This document shows positions 48,999 through 55,538 of a stretch of 64,000 nucleotides of DNA, one piece after another (position 1 is the first letter of the stretch; every line of letters starts with the position of its first letter). The notes beneath the pieces were generated by a model. The model searched no databases. It was not told the DNA's origin and was given only the letters and a program-made list of their open reading frames with translations. The position numbers and the translations under genes are program-made. The stretch is from Streptomyces sp. NBC_00376 (GTDB lineage Bacteria > Actinomycetota > Actinomycetes > Streptomycetales > Streptomycetaceae): assembly GCF_036077095.1 (NCBI RefSeq), contig NZ_CP107960.1, forward strand, positions 4,216,001-4,280,000, read 5' to 3'.

Positions 48999-49592
48999 GT
49001 GTACTTCGCCGCACTGCTCGCGCGCACCGAAGACGGGTGGGAAGCGAGCGACACGGAGCTCGACGATGTGGAGACCCTGTCCGACCTGACGGATCTGGCC
49101 CGTGAGGCCTCGGTGGACGAGGACACGGTGCTCGTCTTCATCGAACAGGAGGACGCCTGGTTCGGCGTCGTCCGGGTGGACGGCGAGGACGATCCCCGGA
49201 TCTTCGTCTCCGACGCCACCGCCGCCGCACGCTCCTCGTACGGGGAGATCCTGCTCACCGACGAACTGCTCGGCCGCGAACCCGGGGCCGAGGACACGAT
49301 CGCCGCCCTCGAAGAGCTCGTCGGCCTCGACGACCCGGAGGACGGTGACCCGGACACCACCCCCGACAACAACGACACCGACACCGACGACACCGACAAC
49401 GACGACACCGACAACGACAACGATGACGACGGCTTCGACGCCGACGCCGTACCGGCGGGCCCGCTCGGCGACACCCGGATCCTGGCCGACCTCGGACTCC
49501 CCGAGGCGGAACTGCTGATGCTGCGCACGGACGCCATGGTGGAGATCGCGGACGCGCTGGGCGCGGCCGAGGTCCTGGAGACCGTCCGTTAG
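48999..49592 (+). CDS. tRNA adenosine deaminase-associated protein
   Basis: 197 residues. N-terminal domain VYFAALLARTEDGWEASDTELDDVETLSDLTDLARE and a C-terminal domain (LGDTRILADLGLPEAELLMLRTDAMVEIADALGAAE) flank a highly acidic insert (Asp/Asn/Thr repeat, about residues 112-150) encoded by a GACACCGACAACGAC-type minisatellite. The gene precedes tadA by nine bases in actinobacteria and is thought to assist it; mechanism unknown. GTG at 48999 with GGGAGAG upstream. Confidence 0.85.
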   Translation: MYFAALLARTEDGWEASDTELDDVETLSDLTDLAREASVDEDTVLVFIEQEDAWFGVVRVDGEDDPRIFVSDATAAARSSYGEILLTDELLGREPGAEDTIAALEELVGLDDPEDGDPDTTPDNNDTDTDDTDNDDTDNDNDDDGFDADAVPAGPLGDTRILADLGLPEAELLMLRTDAMVEIADALGAAEVLETVR

Positions 49593-49601
49593 GGTCCGCG
49601 G

Positions 49602-50078
49602 GTGAGCGAACCACCGCACGACCCCGTGAGAGACCCGTGGCGGGCGCACATGCGCCGCGCCCTGGCCGAGGCCGAGCTGGCGGCGGCGGCCGGCGATGTG
49701 CCGGTCGGCGCCGTCGTGCTCGGCCCGGACGGCGCACTGCTCGCCACGGGCCACAACGAACGCGAGGCCACCGGCGACCCGACCGCCCACGCCGAGGTCC
49801 TCGCCGTCCGCAGGGCAGCGGCTGCCCTCGGACAGTGGCGCCTGACCGGCTGCACCCTGGTCGTCACCCTGGAGCCCTGCACGATGTGCGCGGGCGCCCT
49901 GGTCCAGTCCCGCGTGGACCGGGTCGTCTACGGAGCCCGCGACGAGAAGGCGGGCGCGGCGGGCTCCCTCTGGGACGTCGTACGCGACCGCCGCCTCAAC
50001 CACCGCCCCGAGGTCATCCACGGCGTCCTGGAGCAGGAGTGCGCGAGCCTCCTGACGTCCTTCTTCCGCACCCCCTGA
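49602..50078 (+). CDS. tadA: tRNA-specific adenosine-34 deaminase
   Basis: 158 residues. Zinc-site motifs HAE (His63, Glu65) and PCTMC (Cys93, Cys96) with the TadA-specific FFRTP-like C-terminus (LTSFFRTP). It converts A34 of tRNA-Arg(ACG) to inosine. GTG start at 49602 follows its partner gene by nine bases. Downstream 45 bases starts a tRNA-Ser. Confidence 0.96.
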   Translation: MSEPPHDPVRDPWRAHMRRALAEAELAAAAGDVPVGAVVLGPDGALLATGHNEREATGDPTAHAEVLAVRRAAAALGQWRLTGCTLVVTLEPCTMCAGALVQSRVDRVVYGARDEKAGAAGSLWDVVRDRRLNHRPEVIHGVLEQECASLLTSFFRTP

Positions 50079-50123
50079 GAACCGATTTCTGTCCACGGCC
50101 CGCCATGGTCTAAGCTCTCTCTC

Positions 50124-50211
50124 GGTAGCGTGTCCGAGCGGCCGAAGGAGCTCGCCTCGAAAGCGAGTGTGGGGAAACTCACCGAGGGTTCAAATCCCTC
50201 CGCTACCGCCA
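50124..50211 (+). tRNA. tRNA-Ser(CGA)
   Basis: 88 bases with encoded CCA. Acceptor GGTAGCG pairs with CGCTACC; anticodon loop CTCGAAA gives anticodon CGA (reads UCG). The long variable arm (GTGGGGAAACTCAC) is that of class II tRNA-Ser, and the T loop is GTTCAAATC. All arms fold fully, unlike the fragment at 1272-1328. Confidence 0.97.
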
Positions 50212-50214
50212 TCG

Positions 50215-50254
50215 ACGCCCTCCCGAACTGCGGAAACGCAGCACGGGAGGGCGT
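50215..50254 (+). terminator. Hairpin terminator of tRNA-Ser(CGA)
   Basis: Arms ACGCCCTCCCG and CGGGAGGGCGT, with inner CTGCG / CGCAG pairing, begin four bases past the CCA. Confidence 0.85.
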
Positions 50255-50333
50255 TCGCGCGTTACGGGGACGACGAGACCGCCCCATCGGCTGCCGCGTG
50301 GACGATGCGCGCCCCGGACCCTTGCACACGACT

Positions 50334-50368
50334 GTGGCCCCGCACGACGGATGTCGTGTCGGGGCCAC
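50334..50368. terminator. Second hairpin downstream of tRNA-Ser(CGA)
   Basis: Near-perfect 15-bp inverted repeat GTGGCCCCGCACGAC / GTCGTGTCGGGGCCAC with a single bulge and four-base loop. It sits in a 520-base gap (50212-50732) that contains no gene. Confidence 0.6.
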
Positions 50369-50396
50369 GGTTCCCCCGGTTCCTCCGCGCTCAGGT

Positions 50397-50435
50397 CGGG
50401 GGAAGCGGCATCGGGGGGACAAACCGCTTCCCCCG
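50397..50435. terminator. Third hairpin downstream of tRNA-Ser(CGA)
   Basis: Perfect 12-bp arms CGGGGGAAGCGG and CCGCTTCCCCCG around a 15-base loop. Together with the two preceding hairpins it forms a run of three stem-loops within 220 bases. Confidence 0.6.
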
Positions 50436-50732
50436 GTGAGAACGGGCCTCCGGCCCTCGTCGCGGTCAGGGGGGTGACCTGCGGCGGGGATCCCACAGTG
50501 GGGCCCGTTCCGAGCCCTTCGGATTCCTGCCGTGTCCGCCGGGCTCACCGTCCATCCTGCTCCAGCTCAGTGGCCGTGCGGGCGGGCAAAGGGCCTTGAT
50601 CGCCGGGTCCTTGGTCCTTAAAGGCTGTGTGAGGGGTCGGACAACCTCCCCGGGAGGCGGTCATTCGTGTGGATAGACTCGCCCGACTGCACAAAGGATC
50701 GAACCAGGGGATCGAAGGGGACGCGGGGGCTG

Positions 50733-50897
50733 ATGGTGCAAGCGAAGAAGATAGCTCTCTACGTGGTAGTCGTCTTCGTGGCGTACACGATCATCGCCTC
50801 TCCGGAACGGGCGGCCGAGCTCGTCCAGGTAGGGTTCGAGGGCGTTTCGAGTGCCGCACAGAGCGTCGGCGACTTCATGTCCGAGCTCGTGAAGTAG
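50733..50897 (+). CDS. Small single-span membrane protein, 54 residues
   Basis: MVQAKKIALYVVVVFVAYTIIAS gives a positive head and one span; the tail ELVQVGFEGVSSAAQSVGDFMSELVK is amphipathic and helical. ATG at 50733 behind GGGGGC; a GTG at 50667 would add 22 charged residues not expected before a signal anchor. It precedes the Dabb gene by nine bases and probably shares its transcript. The tail looks like that of small spore or membrane-organising proteins. Function unknown. Confidence 0.75.
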   Translation: MVQAKKIALYVVVVFVAYTIIASPERAAELVQVGFEGVSSAAQSVGDFMSELVK

Positions 50898-50906
50898 GAG
50901 TACACC

Positions 50907-51200
50907 GTGATCCGCCATCTGGTCCTGTTCAAGCTGAACGACGGCGTCGAGCGGGACGACCCGCGGGTCGTCGCCGGGGTGAAGGCCTTCCAGGAGCTGG
51001 AGGGGCAGATCCCCGAGCTCGCGTTCTGGGAGTGCGCCTGGAACATCACCGACCGGCCGATCGCGTACGACTTCGCCATCAACTCCGCGGTCGCCGACCA
51101 GGACGCCCTGAAGCGGTACATCGAGCATCCCGCGCATCAGGCCGCCGCCGGGCAGTGGCGCGAGTTCGCCACCTGGGTGATCGCCGACTACCCGTTCTGA
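50907..51200 (+). CDS. Dabb-family stress-responsive alpha/beta-barrel protein
   Basis: 97 residues: IRHLVLFKLNDGVERDDP at the start, AYDFAINSAVADQDALKRYIEHPAHQAA in the second half, a dimeric ferredoxin-like barrel (Dabb). Members bind small hydrophobic or polyketide-like molecules or respond to stress. GTG at 50907. A T-tailed terminator follows. Confidence 0.88.
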   Translation: MIRHLVLFKLNDGVERDDPRVVAGVKAFQELEGQIPELAFWECAWNITDRPIAYDFAINSAVADQDALKRYIEHPAHQAAAGQWREFATWVIADYPF

Positions 51201-51243
51201 TCCGGCCCGGCCCGCCATACGGGCCGGACCGTACCGCCACTGA

Positions 51244-51274
51244 GCCCCTCACCATTGCGGTGAGGGGCTTTTTT
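51244..51274 (+). terminator. Rho-independent terminator with T tract
   Basis: Stem GCCCCTCACC / GGTGAGGGGC, five-base loop, then TTTTTT. One of the few classical terminators with a T run in the window; it insulates the sigF promoter. Confidence 0.9.
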
Positions 51275-51329
51275 GGTGTTTAAACCAAGTTGAACCCAAC
51301 ACGACGCTATACGGTGCTTGCACACAGTG

Positions 51330-51337
51330 GACATGTC
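51330..51337. promoter_or_regulatory. GACATGTC palindrome upstream of sigF
   Basis: Lies 68 bases before the sigF start in an AT-richer promoter-like stretch. The same core occurs upstream of sigN (52342). It may be an operator for a shared developmental regulator. Confidence 0.35.
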
Positions 51338-51404
51338 TTGTGATGCTATGACCGCTTTTGACAGATGAGTTGACCGAAGTTGACTGCAAAGGGGTGGCCC
51401 CATC

Positions 51405-52250
51405 GTGCCGGCCAGTACAGCGCCTCAAGTGCCTCCCCAGTCCGTCCAGACCGAGGCGCCCGACAGTACGACGACGCCCGCCAGGACCCGCGGCGCGGAC
51501 ACCCGGGCGCTCACCCAGGTGCTCTTCGGCCAGCTCAAGGACCTGGAGCCGGGAACCCCGGAGCACGGCCGGGTGCGGGCGGCCCTCATCGAGGCGAACC
51601 TCCCGCTGGTCCGGTACGCCGCGGCGCGGTTCCGCAGCCGCAACGAGCCGATGGAGGACGTCGTCCAGGTCGGCACGATCGGCCTGATCAACGCCATCGA
51701 CCGGTTCGACCCCGAACGCGGCGTCCAGTTCCCGACGTTCGCGATGCCGACCGTCGTCGGTGAGATCAAGCGGTACTTCCGGGACAACGTACGGACCGTC
51801 CACGTCCCCCGGCGCCTGCACGAGCTGTGGGTCCAGGTCACCGGCGCCACCGAGGACCTGACGACCGCTCACGGCCGCTCGCCCACCACCGCGGAGATCG
51901 CCGAGCGGCTGAGGATCTCCGAGGACGAGGTGCTCGCCTGCATCGAGGCCGGCCGCTCCTACCACGCGACATCGCTGGAGGCCGCCCAGGAGGGCGACGG
52001 GCTGCCCGGGCTGCTGGACCGGCTCGGCTACGAGGACCCGGCGCTCGCCGGGGTCGAGCACCGCGACCTCGTCCGGCATCTGCTCGTACAGCTGCCCGAG
52101 CGCGAACAGCGCATCCTTCTGCTGCGCTACTACAGCAATCTGACGCAGTCCCAGATCAGTGCCGAACTGGGTGTCTCCCAGATGCATGTGTCAAGACTGT
52201 TGGCCCGAAGCTTCGCCCGACTTCGATCCGCAAACAGGATCGAGGCCTAA
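51405..52250 (+). CDS. sigF: SigB-type sigma factor, sporulation sigma SigF
   Basis: 281 residues. Region 2 ([61 protein letters not shown]), region 3 and region 4 ([37 protein letters not shown]) are complete. In S. coelicolor sigF and sigN are neighbours downstream of tadA and upp, the same order as here; SigF drives late spore maturation. GTG start at 51405 with AAGGGG upstream. Symbol assigned by synteny and similarity. Confidence 0.87.
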   Translation: MPASTAPQVPPQSVQTEAPDSTTTPARTRGADTRALTQVLFGQLKDLEPGTPEHGRVRAALIEANLPLVRYAAARFRSRNEPMEDVVQVGTIGLINAIDRFDPERGVQFPTFAMPTVVGEIKRYFRDNVRTVHVPRRLHELWVQVTGATEDLTTAHGRSPTTAEIAERLRISEDEVLACIEAGRSYHATSLEAAQEGDGLPGLLDRLGYEDPALAGVEHRDLVRHLLVQLPEREQRILLLRYYSNLTQSQISAELGVSQMHVSRLLARSFARLRSANRIEA

Positions 52251-52341
52251 CCGGATCGGGTAGAACACCAGAAGTCCCGTTCCCAGCGGCCCGAATGGCC
52301 CACACCCCCTGTTAACTGCGCAGACGTCACAAAGACTTGTC

Positions 52342-52377
52342 GACATGTCACTACAGCGTGTTGCCGACATGTGACAT
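52342..52377. promoter_or_regulatory. GACATGTCAC / GACATGTGAC repeats upstream of sigN
   Basis: Two copies 24 bases apart (52342-52351, 52366-52375), with the palindromic core ACATGT in both. Located about 110-145 bases before the sigN start. They suggest a regulator-binding pair controlling sigN. Confidence 0.4.
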
Positions 52378-52486
52378 TCTGCGGGAACCGCGTTTGCCGT
52401 GGCCTCGCCTCCGGTATTCAGGTGGAGGCTGCGTTCCTCCGATGGTCGCGGCTCGACGCGACCGTCCGCGACCTCAAGGGGGTGGC

Positions 52487-53353
52487 ATGTCCGCAGAACA
52501 GGGCAGCTCGAAGGTGCTCACGCTCACGAAGAGCGAACCCGCACCCGTTGTGCTCACCAGCTCGCCGGAAGCCATCGACACCCGCACTCTGTCCCGCTCC
52601 CTGTTCCTGCGGCTCGCCGCGCTGGGGCCCGCACCCGGCCCGGATGGAACGGACAGCCCGGAGCGTGCCTACGTACGGGACACACTCATCGAGCTCAACC
52701 TCCCGCTGGTGCGGTACGCCGCGGCGCGGTTCCGCAGCCGCAACGAACCGATGGAGGACATCGTCCAGGTCGGCACGATCGGCCTGATCAAGGCGATCGA
52801 CCGGTTCGACTGCGAGCGGGGCGTGGAGTTCCCGACGTTCGCGATGCCGACCGTCGTCGGGGAGATCAAGCGGTTCTTCCGCGACACCTCGTGGTCGGTG
52901 CGCGTCCCGCGCCGGCTCCAGGAGCTGCGGCTCGCGCTGACCAAGACCAGCGACGAGCTCGCGCAGAAGCTCGACCGCTCGCCGACCGTGCCCGAGCTGG
53001 CCAAGGCGCTCGGGGTCTCCGAGGAGGACGTGGTCGACGGGCTGGCCGTCGGCAACGCGTACACCGCCTCCTCGCTGGACTCGCCCTCGCCCGAGGACGA
53101 CGGCGGCGAGGGCTCCCTCGTGGACCGGCTCGGCTACGAGGACTCGGCCCTGGAAGGCGTCGAGTACCGCGAATCGCTCAAGCCGCTGCTGGCCAAGCTC
53201 CCGCCGCGCGAGCGCCAGATCATCATGCTGCGGTTCTTCGCCAACATGACCCAGTCCCAGATCGGCGAGGAGGTCGGCATCTCGCAGATGCACGTCTCGC
53301 GCCTGCTGACCCGTACGCTCGCCCAGCTCAGGGAAGGACTCATCGCCGACTGA
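52487..53353 (+). CDS. sigN: SigB-type sigma factor SigN
   Basis: 288 residues, a paralogue of the upstream sigma: shared blocks in region 2 ([33 protein letters not shown]) are almost identical, also in DNA, whereas region 3 differs (LALTKTSDELAQKLDRSPTVPELAKALGVSEEDV). SigN acts in aerial-hypha development in S. coelicolor. ATG at 52487 with GGGGGTGGC upstream. Separated from sigF by a 236-base promoter region, so each can be controlled on its own. Confidence 0.87.
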   Translation: MSAEQGSSKVLTLTKSEPAPVVLTSSPEAIDTRTLSRSLFLRLAALGPAPGPDGTDSPERAYVRDTLIELNLPLVRYAAARFRSRNEPMEDIVQVGTIGLIKAIDRFDCERGVEFPTFAMPTVVGEIKRFFRDTSWSVRVPRRLQELRLALTKTSDELAQKLDRSPTVPELAKALGVSEEDVVDGLAVGNAYTASSLDSPSPEDDGGEGSLVDRLGYEDSALEGVEYRESLKPLLAKLPPRERQIIMLRFFANMTQSQIGEEVGISQMHVSRLLTRTLAQLREGLIAD

Positions 53354-53419
53354 CGCCGTGGACTCCCGTACCGGAGCACAAGGGTTCCGATTTGACGGAC
53401 CGTCAGCCACACTGGCGCG

Positions 53420-54220
53420 ATGCGACGTCAGATGCTCGGCTCGAACGGCCGCCGGGGCACCGTGATCGCCGCCTCGGCGGCTGTGCTGTGTCTGGGTGGC
53501 CTACTGGCCGCCTGCGGCGGAGACGCGGCGGACGAGGGCTACGTGGCGCTCGGCGCGGCGGGAACGGACACCGGAAGAACGCCGGGCGGGGCGGTGGCGC
53601 CGTCGGGGAAGGTGACGCTGGTCCCGCTGGACCGGGACGGGAAGGGCCGCGACCCGGGTGGTGACCGCGGCCTCGATTCCGGCGCGGGGCGCCGACCCGG
53701 TGAGAGCCGTGATCCCGGCAGCGGTGATGGCGGTGGCGGGGGTGGTGATGGCGGCCCGGCCCGTGGTTCCGGGGGCACGGGCGGTGCGACTCCCGGGCCG
53801 TCCGGCTCGCCTGCCACACCCGGCAGACCCTCCGCACCCGGCACATCCGGCCCCGGAGGCGGATCCACCGGGCCCGTGACGCCTTCGGCGCCCGGATCCG
53901 GCACACCCGCGGGGCCCGCCGTACTGGCGGTGGGCGACCCCGTGCGGGCGGCTGCGGACGAGCGCTGGTGCGAGAAGGTGACCGTGGAGTTCCGGAACAC
54001 CGGAGGATCACCGGCGCGGGCGGGGACCGTCACCTTCGCCACGCATGTGATCGGCGCGCTGGGGGTCGACTGGGCGACCATCGAGTCGACCGGGCCACTG
54101 CCCGCGCCGATCGGCGCGGGAGCGGCGCGGACGGGGACGTACACCGTCTGTGTGGACGCCTGGCGGGTGCCCCTGGGGATGCATGTCGAGACCCGGGACG
54201 TGACCGCCGTATTGAAGTGA
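53420..54220 (+). CDS. Putative lipoprotein with long low-complexity linker
   Basis: 266 residues. Signal with lipobox LGGLLAAC (Cys near 33), a Gly/Pro/Ser/Thr/Asp linker to about 165, and a C-terminal beta-domain (VTVEFRNTGGSPARAGTVTFATHVIGALG, GTYTVCVDAWRVP). It is anchored outside the membrane, probably in the wall. Unknown function. ATG at 53420. Confidence 0.75.
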   Translation: MRRQMLGSNGRRGTVIAASAAVLCLGGLLAACGGDAADEGYVALGAAGTDTGRTPGGAVAPSGKVTLVPLDRDGKGRDPGGDRGLDSGAGRRPGESRDPGSGDGGGGGGDGGPARGSGGTGGATPGPSGSPATPGRPSAPGTSGPGGGSTGPVTPSAPGSGTPAGPAVLAVGDPVRAAADERWCEKVTVEFRNTGGSPARAGTVTFATHVIGALGVDWATIESTGPLPAPIGAGAARTGTYTVCVDAWRVPLGMHVETRDVTAVLK

Positions 54221-54260
54221 CGGGTGGATGGGGGCGGGGTGCGGTGACCGGCGGCGCCGG

Positions 54261-54473
54261 TCAGCCGAGCGCGAGCCAGGCGACCGCCGCGAGGGCGACG
54301 ATCACCACGACGACGGCGGCGATCACCCCGACGCGCGGTCCGGACGAGGTGGCGGCCGGCTGCTGACGGCGCTGCGGCTCGCCCTCGTCGACGAAGGCGC
54401 GGAACATCTGGGTGCTGCCGGCCGGGTCGTGGTTGCCCTCGGGGCCCTGCGGGGCGTGGGGGTTATGTGCCAT
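54261..54473 (-). CDS. Small C-terminal-anchored membrane protein, 70 residues
   Basis: MAHNPHAPQGPEGNHDPAGSTQMFRAFVDEG head, Gln/Arg linker, then VGVIAAVVVVIVALAAVAWLALG as a C-terminal anchor. Tail-anchored, Pro/Gln-rich; no family recognised. ATG at 54473; convergent with the lipoprotein gene. Confidence 0.65.
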   Translation of the reverse strand: MAHNPHAPQGPEGNHDPAGSTQMFRAFVDEGEPQRRQQPAATSSGPRVGVIAAVVVVIVALAAVAWLALG

Positions 54474-54918
54474 GGGCCAGGACCCTAGCGAACTCGGCGT
54501 TGCGGCCCAACCCCCGGGTCGGGGAAGGGCCGAGGCCAGGGCCGGGAGCCGCGGAGGAAGCGGCCGGTACGCCACTGCCGAGCGGGGTCCTGCGCAGTGG
54601 GTCGCGAGGGTGTGCCGGGGCGGATCCAGCCACGTACACAGGTCAGTTGTGGGATCCGGCGCGGGCGGCTTGCGGCAACTCGCCTTTTCTGTGCGGCACT
54701 TGCGGTGCGCGCCGTCCCCGGGCGGGGCGCGTCCCCATGCCCACCGCGCACACGGAGTGCCCGTTCCTTCACACAGCGGCCCCGTCCGGAGCGTGCCCCG
54801 TCCGCCCCGCCTGTGGCATGACACACACCCCGCATCACCCGCACCCCACACGCTGGGGCTTTGACCCGAGCCGTACGTAGCCTTTTGCTTTCCTTTACTT
54901 CTGCAAGCCCCTTTTCGT
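54474..54918. other. 445-base region without a recognised gene
   Basis: Between two divergent genes. GC drops steadily toward 54,900 (TTTTGCTTTCCTTTACTT near 54,885), as expected of a promoter for the marR-type gene. No gene, no RNA signature found in the rest. Confidence 0.5.
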
Positions 54919-54961
54919 TTGCCTGCAGCAACCAACGGCTTCTATGGTTGCCCTAAGCAAC
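54919..54961. promoter_or_regulatory. Two TTGC-N5-GCAA operator boxes before the MarR gene
   Basis: TTGC-CTGCA-GCAA (54919-54931) and GTTGC-CCTAA-GCAAC (54947-54961), centres 29 bases apart, lie 33-75 bases before the MarR start. Inverted repeats of this form are typical MarR-family sites, so they are probably bound by the product of the next gene. Confidence 0.65.
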
Positions 54962-54993
54962 AAGATGAACCGGTGAGATGTCTGGGGGTCCCC

Positions 54994-55515
54994 ATGGCCG
55001 CACGGAGTCAGTACGAAGAACTGGCCCGGCAGCTGAGTGCCGTAGGGGCTGTCAAAAGGGGTCTCGCCCGTATCCTGCCCGCCGAATGTCCGGGTGGCTC
55101 CGCCGCCGTGCTGGCTCTTCTCAGGCAGCACGGCGAGATGCGGATCACCCGACTGGCCGAGCTGATGGACGTCGACATGTCGGTGACCAGCCGTCATGTC
55201 GCCCATGTCGCAGAGCGTGGCTGGATCGAACGGTCCCCGGATCCGGCGGACAAGCGGTCCCGCATCCTGCGGCTGACCCCCGACGGACAGGACGTGCTCG
55301 GCGACCTGAACCGGCGGACCACCGAGATGTTCGCCCACAACCTCTCCGACTGGTCGGACGACGATGTCGGCCAGCTCAACGCGCTGTTGGCCCGGCTGCG
55401 CGACAGCTTCGTCTGTCGCGCGCCCAGCGGGTGCGGCCCCGGAAAGCACAGCGGCGACTGCCGTTCCCGGCACCCCCACAGTGACAACGCCGCACACACC
55501 CGTACACCTGTGTAA
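54994..55515 (+). CDS. MarR family transcriptional regulator
   Basis: 173 residues. Winged helix: AAVLALLRQHGEMRITRLAELMDVDMSVTSRHVAHVAERGWIERSPDPADKRSRILRLT. C-terminal tail rich in His/Cys/Gly (CRAPSGCGPGKHSGDCRSRHPHS), which could bind metal or thiol-reactive ligands. It is followed after 23 bases by an MFS exporter; the pair is a standard drug-sensing unit. ATG at 54994. Confidence 0.9.
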   Translation: MAARSQYEELARQLSAVGAVKRGLARILPAECPGGSAAVLALLRQHGEMRITRLAELMDVDMSVTSRHVAHVAERGWIERSPDPADKRSRILRLTPDGQDVLGDLNRRTTEMFAHNLSDWSDDDVGQLNALLARLRDSFVCRAPSGCGPGKHSGDCRSRHPHSDNAAHTRTPV

Positions 55516-55538
55516 CAGAAGCAAAGACAAGGACTTAA

